In this document: positions 28,293 through 38,379 of the stretch, in pieces
Layout of the letters: the number at the start of each line of letters is the position of its first letter
Position numbering within the stretch: position 1 is the first letter of the stretch
Assembly (NCBI GenBank): GCA_023702235.1
Contig: JAMQCR010000001.1
Coordinates: 1,984,001-2,048,000, forward strand
Origin: Neobacillus pocheonensis
GTDB taxonomy: Bacteria; Bacillota; Bacilli; Bacillales; Cytobacillaceae
Length of the DNA stretch: 64,000 nt
Direction of reading: 5' to 3'
The notes under the pieces: generated by a model
Seen by the model: only the letters and a program-made list of their open reading frames with translations
Database searches by the model: none
What the model was told of the DNA's origin: nothing
Made by a program: the position numbers and the translations under genes

Positions 28293-28427
28293 TTAAACAT
28301 TCCATTGTTTTTTGACTTGTTCTTCCGCTAACAATTCAATTTTTTTCCATGTCGTTTCTTTTTTCACAATGACATTGGTTTGATAATTTCTATCTTTATA
28401 ATTAACTGTTAAGAATACTTCAATCAT
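28293..28427 (-). CDS. Hypothetical 44-residue protein
   Basis: ATG 28427 follows GGAGGAAG with good spacing. The product starts MIEVFLTVNYKDRNYQTN and continues into a lysine/glutamate-rich helix ending KKQWNV. Charged, no membrane segment. No family recognised, but the strong ribosome site and codon pattern support a real gene. It lies between the Spx-like and IDEAL genes on the same strand. Confidence 0.6.
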   Translation of the reverse strand: MIEVFLTVNYKDRNYQTNVIVKKETTWKKIELLAEEQVKKQWNV

Positions 28428-28552
28428 CTCGTTCTTCCTCCTTTTAAAAAAACATATTCAAGATAAACACTAAAAGATGGCAATCCTACTTTCAGTTCCA
28501 AGAATCAGATTTAACCGTAAATGCGCTGAATGTTGCCTTAATGATTACATCT

Positions 28553-28948
28553 TTAATTGGCCAATTTTTGCAATTCGGTGTTCAAAAATGTACGAAGCCT
28601 GCGAGGCAGAAAACTACGAATTTCTTCCTCGTTATATCCAACCTGTAATCTTTTTTCATCCTGGATAATTGGCCGGCGCAACATTTGGGGGTACTTCATG
28701 ATTAATTTATAGAATTCATTAAGCGAAAGAGATTCAATATTTATATTTAATTCCTGAAAGGTTTTTGAATTCGTTGAAATAATCTCGCTAGTCCCCTCTT
28801 CAGTCAAGCGAAGAATAGATTTAATCTCATCGACTGTAAGGGGATCAGATAAAATGTTTCTTTCAATATAGGCAATATGATGTTCCTCAAGCCAAGCTTT
28901 TGCTTTTCGGCAAGAAGTACAGCTTGGTGTCGTATACAAATTTACCAT
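28553..28948 (-). CDS. Spx/MgsR-family transcriptional regulator
   Basis: 131 residues from ATG 28948 (AAGGAG 11 bases upstream). The ArsC-like fold starts [20 protein letters not shown] with the redox CxxC at residues 10 and 13, and [20 protein letters not shown] is the RPI region that in Spx contacts the RNA polymerase alpha subunit. It should sense thiol stress. Whether it is spx itself or a paralogue (MgsR/YusI) cannot be decided; the neighbours are not those of B. subtilis spx (yjbC, mecA). Confidence 0.85.
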   Translation of the reverse strand: MVNLYTTPSCTSCRKAKAWLEEHHIAYIERNILSDPLTVDEIKSILRLTEEGTSEIISTNSKTFQELNINIESLSLNEFYKLIMKYPQMLRRPIIQDEKRLQVGYNEEEIRSFLPRRLRTFLNTELQKLAN

Positions 28949-28960
28949 AGTTTTACACAC

Positions 28961-29303
28961 TCCTTAAATTATTTTAGCAAACATGCCGTACCAAGCCCCA
29001 CTTTAACTTTGGGTAGGTAACACAATATTAGTTGATAAAACCTCGTATTAATTTTTATTCTACTGAATAATTGTTCCTTTAGGTCTTAACAGTTCAAATT
29101 CTTAAATTGTAATAAAAAAAATTACAGTTTAGAACCAAGAACTCGTAGTGTTTCCTTTTCGAGTCTTTTATTTCATCGCACCCAACACATTTTCTAAGGG
29201 TCATACTGTAAATTTAATTGTTACAGTTCATAAAGTCAAGTATAAATTTATGGTTTGAATATAATAGTTGTCGTAAAATCTACCAACTAGGCTACCTTTT
29301 TTT
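28961..29303. other. Intergenic, about 340 bases
   Basis: Contains short inverted repeats around TTACAGTTTAGAACC and TTGTTACAGTTC but no clear RNA or gene. Probably part of the decayed gene that follows. Confidence 0.4.
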
Positions 29304-29521
29304 GTAGATACCCATGGAGCAGAAGCTGGCTATTATAAGGCGTACGTTGATGTAAGATTTGCCGAATCCCAAGCATTTGAGTTGGTTTCCAAGCCAGATT
29401 TCCTACACAAGTTCATTTTAAAATAGAAAAAAAGCAATCTTTAGGTTTCTTTTTTATTCCTAAGGATGTAACTTCCCCCAATTTAACGAAAATCATTGAA
29501 TCCTTTAGTGTGACAGAGTAA
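29304..29521 (+). pseudogene. C-terminal remnant of an unidentified protein
   Basis: A frame encodes DTHGAEAGYYKAYVDVRFAE then breaks; the next frame reads PTQVHFKIEKKQSLGFFFIP and ends SPNLTKIIESFSVTE. One G added at AAGCC (making AAGGCC) joins them. No start codon or ribosome site is present. I do not recognise the family. Confidence 0.45.
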
Positions 29522-29581
29522 AATGTTCATTGTTGTATGAACATACATGTTACTGGATAAATAATTAGGGAGGATTTATAT

Positions 29582-31001
29582 ATGAATAGCAACAAATTAG
29601 GACTTTGGCTTCTGACAGCCTTAGTGGTTGGGAACATGGTTGGATCGGGAATCTTTATGTTGCCACAATCCCTTGCAAAAGCAGCAAGCCCCGCTGGCGT
29701 ATTGCTTGCATGGCTTTTGACAGGTGTAGGGGTTTTGATGCTTTCACTGGTGTTTGGAAATTTATCTCTCCGAAAGCCTGATCTAAATGGAGGCGTTCAA
29801 ATGTATGCCAAAGCAATTTTTCCGCAAGGATCACGTTCCGGAGTCCTTTCTGGATATGTTGTCTCTTGGGGATATTGGATTGCTAATGTATCAGGCAATG
29901 TCGCCGTTTTAACAACCTTTATTGGATATCTTTCTACGTTTTTTCCAATCATGACAAGCACCGCCAAACTGTTTAATATCGGCTTACTTACGGTCAAAGT
30001 CGGAGGGTTCCTCACCTTCATCATTTGTACTATAGTGCTTTGGGTCATGAATGCGATTATTCTTCGGGGAATTGAAAAAACTGGACAGATTAATTTTTTC
30101 GCAACCGCAACAAAAGTGATTGGATTTTTGATTTTCATTTGTTTTACACTTTTTGCATTTCAAAAAACAAATCTATTGCCACTCGTACAGCCTCGTACAG
30201 GTGATAACGGAGCACACTTAAGCCTTCTCGGTCAGGTCAACAACGCTGCTGTCACAACACTGTGGGCGTTTGTAGGGATCGAATCAGCCGTTATGTTTTC
30301 AAAACGTGCCAGAAAACATTCAGACATTAAGAAAGCAACGGTTCTTGGTCTTGCTATTTCGTTAGTGATTTATGTTGGAATCACCATGTTAGTCATGGGA
30401 AGTTTGACACAAACAGAATTGATGCACGCCGACAAGCCACTTGTCGATGCGTTACAAAAAGTAGTGGGGCATAATGTTAGTTACGTGATGGCCGTTTTCG
30501 ATCTTATCTCCTTAGCAGGTACGACCATCGGTTGGATTTTCTTAAGTGCGGAAGCTCCTTACCAGGCAGCGAAGCAAGGACTTTTTCCACTTATTTTTAA
30601 AAAAGAAAACAAAAATGGCGTTCCAGTAGCATCTCTAGTGATTACGAACGCATTTTCTCAGATTTTCCTTTTCTTAACGATTTCGGATTCGCTCAGCAAT
30701 GCATTTAACTTCGTGGTTCAAGTAGCGACACTCGCCTACCTCGTTCCTTATGTTGCATCAGCAATCTATCAGGTAAAACTAGTGCTCTCGGGTGATACCT
30801 ATAAAAACGGAAAAAGGCCGTTTCACTGATGGTATTATTTCCATTCTCGCAACTGTGTATGCCATATACGTCATTATTGCAGGAACGTCCAACATGAAAA
30901 CATTCCTTTTAGGTATCGCGTTGTACGCAGTAGGGATTATCCTGTTCCCTTTTCTGATGCGCTCTAAGCTATCATCAATAGCGAAACAAAAAGCTGCATA
31001 A
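29582..31001 (+). CDS. Basic amino acid/polyamine antiporter family permease (ArcD-like), frame broken
   Basis: About 473 residues with some twelve membrane segments. LGLWLLTALVVGNMVGSGIF is the substrate-binding GSGIF helix of APC transporters; FVGIESAVMFSKRARKHSDI is typical of the ArcD arginine/ornithine antiporter group. The frame ends at 30829 in KNGKRPFH, and the next frame supplies the last two membrane segments (GRFTDGIISILATVYAIYVI). The shift at AAAAAGGCC (30812-30820) is either one extra A or two missing G. GGGAGG precedes the ATG. No arc operon is present, so the exact substrate is open. Confidence 0.82.
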
Positions 31002-31172
31002 AAGAGGGTACCAATTGATAGGATCCCCTTCAGGTCGTCAGTAAGAAAAGAGAACATGATAGGATGCTCTTAATAGTCTACTTGGAGGGGATTTTTCTAT
31101 GGAAAAAAGGACAAACTCTGCTCACTAACAAAATAAAAAGGATCACTGCCGCAACTCAATTCTCCAACTCAG

Positions 31173-31327
31173 TCACTCCTTTATTAGATTAATTTCTTCT
31201 AGATTATGATTGGAAACACCTACCTTTTTTACTTTTCCGCTTTTCATCAAAGGGATTAGCTTTGGTGTCCATCTTTTTACATCTGCCGGGTTGTTTATCC
31301 AATAAATATCTCCATTTCTTCCACGTC
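31173..31327 (-). pseudogene. Aldo/keto reductase internal remnant
   Basis: DIYWINNPADVKRWTPKLIP and KSGKVKKVGVSNHNLEEINL match the segment of aldo/keto reductases that includes the conserved VGVSNH. Both ends are missing, and the upstream end abuts a TetR remnant on the other strand, marking a deletion junction. Confidence 0.7.
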
Positions 31328-31536
31328 GGTTTCTTGAATTAGTCATCGAAGAGTATAAAGCTGAAGTAGATATAACCAAAGGAAAAAATCAAGGATTAAG
31401 TGAAGATGTTATTCTTCAATTTTTTGGTACAGCTATTGTAGGGGCAGTGGAATGGTGGTTCAAGAATGGAATGCTATTTTCACCTTATGTTATGGCAGAA
31501 CAAACTGGTATATTGTTAGATAGGAATCTAGAATAA
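31328..31536 (+). pseudogene. TetR-family regulator C-terminal remnant
   Basis: RFLELVIEEYKAEVDITKGK, then FFGTAIVGAVEWWFKNGM and MAEQTGILLDRNLE, is the ligand-domain end of TetR regulators in Bacillus. The DNA-binding half is absent. It joins head-to-head to the aldo/keto reductase remnant. Confidence 0.65.
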
Positions 31537-31805
31537 TTCATTACGTTTCCAAATGAGATTAAATAACCTGAGTCCATATCTATACAGGACTCAAGTCGCA
31601 AAATTACGCTTTTTCTACGGTCTACTTAACAGGAGTCACTTCAACTTGAGTAGTTTTATTCATAGGGAAATGAAATTAATTGTATATTTTCAACATTCCT
31701 TAATATACCTTTATAGGCTTCATCTTCAAGATAACCGATGCTTCAAAACAATAAGTGTTCTATAGGTTCCCTTGCCTTTTTAGGTCTGTTTTAATCGTTT
31801 TAGTT

Positions 31806-33315
31806 CTACTTCATAATGAATGACATCACGCCAAACATAATGGTGCTAATGCCAGCTGCAATAAGTGCCGGTACCAATTTTGTACGTGAATACTTCATTA
31901 GTGGTAGATCAAGGATCGTACAAAGAGTTACTGAATTATCGCTTAATGGAGAAGCAAAAGCACCGAACGTACCGCTAGCAAAAACCGCTCCAATAACTAA
32001 TAGGATATTACTGCCTGAATGATGAGCAAGAGTAACGCCAAGGGGCATCAAAAGTCCCCATGTTCCCCAGGAAGACCCAATAAAATAGGAGATTAAAGCT
32101 CCAAGAAGAAACAAAATGGGAGCAACAAAATAATGGGGAATCCACCCGACAACATGGCTGGTAATAAACTTAGAAAAGCCTAAATCCTCGGAAACATTAG
32201 ATACTGCCCATATTAAACCAAGCATCAATATAACCGACATCAGATTGTTACCACCTTTTACAAAATGAGTAAGAATCTTATCGACTGGAAACTTTTGAGC
32301 GAGGAAAAAAGCAAGCGTAACAATCAGAGTAATAAACAAGGATTCAAGCATAACACCAAGTGCATCTGTACGAATAAACGCATTTAAAAAGCCAGTTGCC
32401 TTGAAATGCCCATCCCACCAGCTAAGAAAGAGAGTTAGCAAGAGCACAAGTGACAGAGGCAGGATAAAATTCCATGGTTTGCTTGGAGTATCCTCATCAA
32501 ATTCATTGGGACATGATCGTAAATCTTCTTCTCCTTGTTGCTCATTTGGATTTAAGTGTGGAGAAAATTGTCCAGGTATTGTGGATTCGACAGCTGCCTC
32601 CATGGCGTAGTTTTGGTTTGATAGGCTATGTCCTTTCTTAAATTCAGCAGGTATTTCCTTCGTTTCCTTTTTTTAGAATGCTTAAAAAAGCTGTAGTACA
32701 AACCAACCAAAATAATAGCAAAGGAAAAAAAGTTGAAAGGAATGCTTTTTACATATACAGCATATGCTGGCTGATTGATTCCAACCTGTTTTAATGCCAT
32801 ATGAATCACTGAGACCATATAACCAACGAAGGCTGTAGCTAAAGGAATAAGACCGACGATTGGATTTGACGTTACCTCAATGGTGAAGCCAAGCTCTTGA
32901 GAAGATAGATTAAGCCTTCTTTTAAAGCTTTCATAATCGGTGCAATGATGACAATCCTGAAATCAGGGTCACTGAATGTTACCATAGTAGAAAACCAAGT
33001 AAGTAGCATAGCGCTTCGTTTTGTCTTTACTTTTTTGCTTACCAAATGTACGAACCCTTTAATCCCACCAGCATATTTAATAATGCTAACCAGTCCTGCA
33101 AAAACATAAAGAAAAATAATGATTCGAATATTACTCGATTGAACCAAATTGGTGACCAGGTAAGTAAGCATTGTCTTTATACCGCCAAGTAAGGAATGGT
33201 CCTTTAAATAGCTCCCTACTAAAAGGGCTGCGAACAACCCAGGAAGAACTTGCCTTGTCCAAATAGACAAGGGGATGACAATAAGAAATGGGAGTAATGA
33301 CCACCAGCCACTCAT
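31806..33315 (-). CDS. nhaC: NhaC-family Na+/H+ antiporter, two frame breaks
   Basis: Three overlapping frames form one membrane protein of about 503 residues. The first has LPFLIVIPLSIWTRQVLPGL and FSDPDFRIVIIAPIMKALK; the second VGLIPLATAFVGYMVSVIHM; the third IGSSWGTWGLLMPLGVTLA and ASPLSDNSVTLCTILDLPLM, hallmarks of NhaC/malate-lactate antiporters. One base missing in the T4 at 32920-32923 and one in the T7 at 32668-32674 (plus strand) restore continuity. It exchanges Na+ for protons or similar cations. All membrane motifs persist, so homopolymer error is likely. Confidence 0.83.
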
Positions 33316-33603
33316 TTAAATCCTCCTCTTTATTCAAGATTAATCTATTTTTTAAAATCCGGATGACAGAATTATTATGTCCCATCCTGCTTAAATAATT
33401 TGTTGAACCACCGAAGGTCAAGTTATGTTTTGGTCTTCTTGTTTAACATAGTTTAATTGGACTTGAACAAAATAAAAAACCCCTTACATAATAAAAATGT
33501 GTTTTTTAAATGATTTTAGCTTAAGCATCTTCATTGTTTGACAAAATCCTAATCTGCTATTATTATCACTATCAATTCAAACTTTTTTATGGGAGAGATA
33601 AAG

Positions 33604-34044
33604 ATGAGAATTTATGTTGATGCAGATGCTTGTCCGGTAAAAGATATTATTATCTCTGAAGGTACGAATGCGGAAATTCCTGTTATCCTTGTTACTAGCT
33701 TTTCTCATTTTTCTATTGCGGAACAACCATCAGGAGTGGAAACCATTTATGTTGATTCGGGAGCAGATGCTGCGGATTATCGGATTATGAAGTTAGTAGA
33801 AATAGGAGATCTAATTGTTACGCAAGATTATGGTCTTGCTTCGCTAGGTTTAGCAAAAGGGTGTACGGTTCTTCACCATAAAGGGTTTAGCTATACAAAT
33901 GAAAACATTGACCAATTATTACAAACACGTTATTTTAGTGCAATGGCTCGAAAAAGCGGAAAGCGTACAAAAGGGCCAAAACCATTTACATCAGAAGATA
34001 GGGAGAAATTTAGGGGGCTTTTTAAAAGAGCGATTTCACGTTAA
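33604..34044 (+). CDS. YqxD/YaiI (DUF188) family protein
   Basis: 146 residues from ATG 33604, preceded by [43 protein letters not shown] and [15 protein letters not shown] are diagnostic of UPF0178, a PIN-like fold of unknown function. In B. subtilis the relative YqxD sits in the dnaG-sigA operon; here it stands alone. Confidence 0.92.
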   Translation: MRIYVDADACPVKDIIISEGTNAEIPVILVTSFSHFSIAEQPSGVETIYVDSGADAADYRIMKLVEIGDLIVTQDYGLASLGLAKGCTVLHHKGFSYTNENIDQLLQTRYFSAMARKSGKRTKGPKPFTSEDREKFRGLFKRAISR

Positions 34045-34140
34045 AAAATAACCGCATTTTTAAGGAAAACAAGAAAAATAATATTGTGACATTATTTCTG
34101 TTCTTTTTTGAAGACCTACCCTACACTCACATGAATAAAC

Positions 34141-34237
34141 AGTAACTATTTCTTGTATTGTATTTTTAGTAATAGTTACTTGCAGTGGAGAAGTAACATC
34201 TGTTTGATACTATTAGTTATTCATTAATAACTAATAG
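34141..34237. repeat. Two nested inverted repeats sharing AATAGTTA
   Basis: AGTAACTATT (34141-34150) is inverted at AATAGTTACT (34171-34180). CTATTAGTTATT (34210-34221) is inverted at AATAACTAATAG (34226-34237) with four bases between. The two share the AATAGTTA core. Possible protein-binding or cruciform site; no adjacent gene explains it. Confidence 0.55.
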
Positions 34238-34586
34238 TTGCTACGGAATATCGCTATAATCCTCAGTGTGTGTTCCAATTCCATTAAACTTCCTCCATTT
34301 CTTCTCATTATTATCTATAAAACAAAATAATTTCTAAATAGTTTAGAGCCTCGCTTCACTTTCAATTAATCCCCTCTCTATTTCACAAACTGGCCCTTAA
34401 CATAAAGAAAGAGCGCAATTCTTATTCTGGAATTGCCCCCGATTGCGGAAGATCAAGAAAATGATTATGATTGCTGCTTTTTTCGCCATTTTAAGCTTGG
34501 TTAAAAATGGATATCTTCAAAATAATAATGTCTAATCCCTTCCGTCTAAACCTCCCCTTTAGTGGAATCCACCTTTACTCCCCCTA
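34238..34586. other. Intergenic, no complete gene
   Basis: AT-rich. Contains a short hairpin with GCGCAATTC and GAATTGC near 34414-34436 and a short frame ending VKNGYLQNNNV that lacks a start with ribosome site. Nothing definite. Confidence 0.4.
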
Positions 34587-34637
34587 TAAAATAAAAGAAG
34601 TGCCAACTTCTCTTTAATAGAAATTGGCACTTCTTTA
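34587..34637 (-). terminator. Terminator of the zinc-ribbon gene
   Basis: AAGAAGTGCCAA and TTGGCACTTCTT form a long stem; on the minus strand it is followed by TTTTATTTTAT. It begins just beyond the stop of the 69-residue zinc protein. Confidence 0.75.
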
Positions 34638-34648
34638 TTCGCTATACG

Positions 34649-34858
34649 TTATCGTGTCGCTTTTGGCGGTTGGCACACGTCACATTTACGTTGGTTATTA
34701 TTTTTAAATTTCGTTAATGTTTTTTCAAAGTTGCTACCACACGCACATTTAAATAGTAACTTTTGAGAAAAACCGTGATATTCCGTTGTAAGCAACTTAC
34801 TTTCCGAATTGTTCTCAACAAATTCTTTAATTTTACCAATCGTCCATCGTTTATTCAT
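34649..34858 (-). CDS. Small zinc-ribbon protein
   Basis: 69 residues from ATG 34858, chosen because GGAGG lies just upstream. Two cysteine pairs (FKCACGSNFE and RKCDVCQPP) can bind one zinc, after a helix (TIGKIKEFVENNSESKLL). Similar zinc-finger modules are found in phage and mobile-element proteins as DNA-binding tails. Free-standing here, with its own terminator. Function unknown. Confidence 0.65.
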   Translation of the reverse strand: MNKRWTIGKIKEFVENNSESKLLTTEYHGFSQKLLFKCACGSNFEKTLTKFKNNNQRKCDVCQPPKATR

Positions 34859-35145
34859 TCTCTGACACCTCCATATTTTATCGCTATGCGGAGGCTTTTC
34901 TTGGCATCCGTTCAATTATAAGTAAAAGTAGTAATTATCCTAAGTTATTCATTATAACATGAGCTGGCACTAAATTAAACAGATGGAAGGTATATTATTC
35001 AACTCCTGTAAGCTCTTTTAGTTGCTCAAACAACGGTATAAGAGGAATCAAGCAATTAATTGAAATCTATTAGGTCTTACTTCATCCAAATATTCCTTGC
35101 TCACATCGAAAGCTATCACCTTTAAACAATCAAGTACTGTTTAAT

Positions 35146-35360
35146 CATCTGAGTGGAGAAAAAACAGTAGGATTATCCCCTCTACTACATTTTTTCCTTG
35201 CGTTCGATTTCGATAAACAAAATTGCAACAGGATGTTTTGGCATTTGTAAGTGAATGTAAAAATGTAAAAGTTCCCATTTATATTGAACGATCAAGATCC
35301 GGTAATGGTGCACATGTATGGATATTCGTTTCAAGAGAGTGGTTCAAACGAGCAAATGTA
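35146..35360 (+). pseudogene. Remnant of a TOTE-type archaeo-eukaryotic primase domain
   Basis: HLSGEKTVG, FLAFDFDKQN and DVLAFVSECKNVKVPIYIER with SRSGNGAHVWIF are signatures of the primase domain in TOTE conflict-system proteins (catalytic FDFD). A short deletion after LSPLL and one missing base at AATTGC break the frame, and the helicase and nuclease parts are gone. Confidence 0.65.
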
Positions 35361-35414
35361 ATTATTTTAGTGGAGCACTCTTCACATATAGTTTTCTTTT
35401 TTAATTTTTTTGGC

Positions 35415-35563
35415 TATAATATAGCTAATAGATAAATAAAATAAAAAGACCGAACATGCAGGAACATGTCCGGTCCAGCAATAGACGGTTCCCTACAAGG
35501 GATCGGCTTTTTGGACGAAATAATCCACCCGAGCCGCCAAACTCAAGGGTGGATTATTTTTTT
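35415..35563 (+). ncRNA. Antisense RNA of type I toxin module, copy 1
   Basis: TATAAT at 35415-35420, then a hairpin (GACCGAACATG / CATGTCCGGTC) and a terminator stem AATAATCCACCC / GGGTGGATTATT followed by seven T. It runs opposite to and overlaps the 3' end of the toxin gene, like RatA or SR4 opposite TxpA and BsrG. Boundaries are predicted. Confidence 0.65.
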
Positions 35564-35637
35564 GACTTAAATGACAGTATAGCTACGATTAAACTAGCAA
35601 AAGCAATCGTAATCATTAAAGTTTCAAAAACTGTCAT
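35554..35637 (-). CDS. Holin-like type I toxin, copy 1
   Basis: 27 residues: MTVFETLMITIAFASLIVAI, then a short FKSKK tail. One membrane span with a basic C-terminus, as in the putative holin-like toxins of Bacillus related to TxpA/BsrG. A very strong AAAGGGGGTGATG precedes the ATG, and TATACT (35707-35712 complement) is a likely promoter -10. The stop codon lies in the antisense terminator stem. A near-identical copy lies at 43831. Confidence 0.82.
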   Translation of the reverse strand: MTVFETLMITIAFASLIVAILSFKSKK

Positions 35638-35990
35638 TCAGCATCACCCCCTTTCTGTTGGGAGTGTGCCGACCACCCTTGAGAAATCCTATTCTATTGC
35701 AATTAAAGTATACCATCCCCCAACACAAACAGGAACGTATGTTTTCATTCTAAAAAAATACATTAATTAATCTCAACAAATAATGTTATTGCTGCTATCT
35801 ACCTGAATAGCAATCAAACATTCTATTATTCGCTACAAAAGAAAATACGTTTTAACAACTACAATTACTATGCGATTCTTAAACGAACTCATTATGGTAT
35901 AAAGATCAAAAACCTCGATTAGCTCGAGGTTCTTGATTGTTTATTATGATCATCTTATTTTATATCAAAAATGATTGTAGTTAAAAAAAC

Positions 35991-36568
35991 TTAGAATGCA
36001 CCGGCACCGAAATTACCGTTTCTGACAAAATATCGTTTGCCGTCCCTTTTGTTCATTTTCTTCAAAAAAAGAACTGTCCAATCGCTAAATTCAGCTAACA
36101 ACACTTTTGGCTGCAGTTTATATTGATTAAATACTCCTTGGTCCTCGATCTGCGGTGACTGATGAAAGGTTTCCATGAAAAAATAACCACTCTCTTTGAT
36201 GATGCTCTTCACAAGGGGAAAAAGCTTGCGATCAAGGTAATAAGTAATAACAACTAAGTGAAAAGATTGGTTCTGCCAATTAAGATTTTTCAATTCCGTC
36301 AGATCGCATACCCTAGGGTGGATTTTGAGATTATATTTCGCAGCCTGTTCTTGGAGATAATTGATAGCAACGTCAGAAATATCCGTCGCCTGGACTTGAT
36401 AGTTCAACCGCGCAAGGAACAAACTGTTTCCTCCAAGACCACAAGCAAGATCAAGTGCGGTTCCTCCTTTAAGATAAGCAGCCAGATTCTTTTGGGATTC
36501 GGCGAAGGTTCCTGCAGCCGATCAATACGTTCTTTATGTTTCGTATTCCATTTCGTTCTAGTGTTCAT
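35991..36568 (-). CDS. TehB-like SAM-dependent methyltransferase, frame broken
   Basis: ATG 36568 follows GGAGG. The first frame gives MNTRTKWNTKHKERIDRLQE and then leaves the family; the next frame has LDLACGLGGNSLFLARLNY (SAM-binding loop), VQATDISDVAI and FHLVVITYYLDRKLFP. One more A in the coding A4 (T4 at 36490-36493) gives NPKKNLAAYLKGGTALDLAC and a 192-residue protein. Class I methyltransferase, thiopurine or tellurite type; substrate unknown. Confidence 0.75.
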
Positions 36569-36687
36569 TTGAAAATTCCTCCACGTAATAGTTCCTACAT
36601 CATACTCCATTCAAATTTTAGAGGAAAGAGTCGTTGAAGTATTGTCGTGATTATGCACCCAAAGGACCACTCTAACCTAAAAACTAT

Positions 36688-36722
36688 AAAGCCCACTCCA
36701 ACTGCTAGCTGGAATGGGCTTT
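36688..36722 (-). terminator. Terminator after the Bcr gene and reductase remnant
   Basis: AAAGCCCACTCCA pairs with TGGAATGGGCTTT with one mismatch; on the minus strand a T-rich stretch (TATAGTTTTT) follows. Confidence 0.65.
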
Positions 36723-36766
36723 GTCATTGAATATAGTAATAACACACTGTCTCCTGTGATTAAATC

Positions 36767-36893
36767 CTAGCGATAATTCATTTCACTTGGATGTGAACCT
36801 TTACGTCTATTGCGATTTAGTTGATTGATTTCCCGCAATTCATCAGCAGTTAGTTCAAAATCAAACACATTAAAGTAAGATTGAGAGATTCCA
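36767..36893 (-). pseudogene. Aldo/keto reductase C-terminal remnant
   Basis: SYFNVFDFELTADELREINQ and a tail ending HPSEMNYR match the C-terminal helix of aldo/keto reductases. It has no start and directly follows the stop of the Bcr gene. Confidence 0.6.
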
Positions 36894-36894
36894 T

Positions 36895-38109
36895 CTATGA
36901 TCTTGAAGCTTGGACCCCAAGAGATGTTTTTCGGACTAAACCATAATAGGAAAGGAAAGCCATTAAGCTTGCTAAAAAGATAACTACGCCCATTGGAATG
37001 GCTGTATACTCTCCTGCTATTCCCACAAGTGGAGCCGTTAATGAACCAAGTACAAATGGTAATAAACCTAATAGTGCAGAGGCACTACCCGCAATATGTC
37101 CTTGAGTCTCCATCGCTAATGCAAAAGACGTTGTAGCAATAATTCCGATAGAAGCTACTAAACAGAAAATAGGAACGGCGACTGCGAAAAGTGGTGCTTT
37201 TAAAAGGAGAGCAACTAGTAATACGGCACCCGAAAAGTTAGAAATAAGTAACCCGATCTTTAAGAAAGTCCTCTCCGAAATGATGTCTGTAAAGCGGCCT
37301 ACCGTCTGGCTTCCAATAATTAAAGCAATCCCATTCGTTCCAAATAATAGACTGAATTCTTGAGGAGATACACCGTAAATATTCTGATAGACAAAAGGAA
37401 TACCGGATACGTAAGCAAAGATTCCTGCAATGATAAAACCTTGAGTGAGGGCGTAACCAGCGAATTGGCGATCTTTTACTAAAGAACCGAAATTCTTAAC
37501 TATTTGCGATAAGTTACTTGGGATTCGGTTTTCCTTTGGTAATGTCTCTTCTAGTTTCAATGAAACAGTGAAGAGTAACACCGCGCCAATACAAGCCAAA
37601 ACAAGAAAAACCCCTGTCCAATTTGTAAAAGCGAGTATACCTCCTCCAGCAATCGGTGCAACGATAGGGCCGAGGTTACCTACTAACATCAATAAAGCAA
37701 AAAACTTGGTCAGTTCCCTTCCACTATAGACATCACGAACAATAGCCCTTGAGATCACGAGCCCACCTGCAGCTGCAAAACCTTGTAAAAAACGAATGCC
37801 AATTAAGAAATAAATATTGGGTGCAAACGAGCAAGTTAAAGAAGCTAGTAAGTACAAGCTAAGAAAGATAAGCAATGGTTTACGGCGACCTTGAACATCA
37901 CTCAAAGGACCAATAATCAATTGCCCCAAACCAAGGCCTAATAGGCATGTAGTTAAACTAATTTGTACTAAAGAAGCAGTAGTATGATATTCTTTTACAA
38001 TAGTAGGAAATGAAGGCAAATACATATCGATTGTAAAAGGTCCTAAAAGTCCAAGTGAACCTAAAAGTAAAGCAAGCTGTAATCGTTTCTTTCCACTTAA
38101 TTTATTCAA
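36895..38109 (-). CDS. Bcr/CflA-family MFS drug efflux transporter
   Basis: 404 residues, about twelve membrane segments. GPFTIDMYLPSFPTIVKEY in the first helix, GPLSDVQGRRKPLL in the first loop and IRFLQGFAAAGGLVISRAIVRD are typical of Bcr/CflA. Exports drugs such as bicyclomycin or chloramphenicol by proton antiport. TTG 38109 follows GAGGGG. An inverted repeat at 38380-38397 and an upstream marR gene suggest MarR control. Confidence 0.88.
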   Translation of the reverse strand: MNKLSGKKRLQLALLLGSLGLLGPFTIDMYLPSFPTIVKEYHTTASLVQISLTTCLLGLGLGQLIIGPLSDVQGRRKPLLIFLSLYLLASLTCSFAPNIYFLIGIRFLQGFAAAGGLVISRAIVRDVYSGRELTKFFALLMLVGNLGPIVAPIAGGGILAFTNWTGVFLVLACIGAVLLFTVSLKLEETLPKENRIPSNLSQIVKNFGSLVKDRQFAGYALTQGFIIAGIFAYVSGIPFVYQNIYGVSPQEFSLLFGTNGIALIIGSQTVGRFTDIISERTFLKIGLLISNFSGAVLLVALLLKAPLFAVAVPIFCLVASIGIIATTSFALAMETQGHIAGSASALLGLLPFVLGSLTAPLVGIAGEYTAIPMGVVIFLASLMAFLSYYGLVRKTSLGVQASRS

Positions 38110-38379
38110 ATTCCCCTCGCCTTTCCATTAAAACAGTCATCTTCCTATGGTACCTGTTTTATCTTCACTTTTATAGTGTTCCTCATATTTTCAGTACCAT
38201 CGCTGAATTGTTCCCTTACTCTCTTCCGGCTCTTTACAGTGGATGACGGTCGCCAATAACCCGATAATATCCCTAACTTGGTCTTAACTTGCGGCTTATA
38301 CACGGCCCTAGTTTGCCTAAAGTCTTAAAGGCGATTTAACTTCGTCTTTTAAATAAAAGTTGGGAAAGCATTTTTTAAA

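Noticed and set aside
34238..34586. Short frame ending VKNGYLQNNNV as a small membrane protein.
   Set aside because: No ribosome site, very short, and no recognisable family.
35223..35435. An intact 70-residue gene over the primase fragment.
   Set aside because: The start lies inside the conserved primase motif and the C-terminal part is low-complexity, so it is a remnant.
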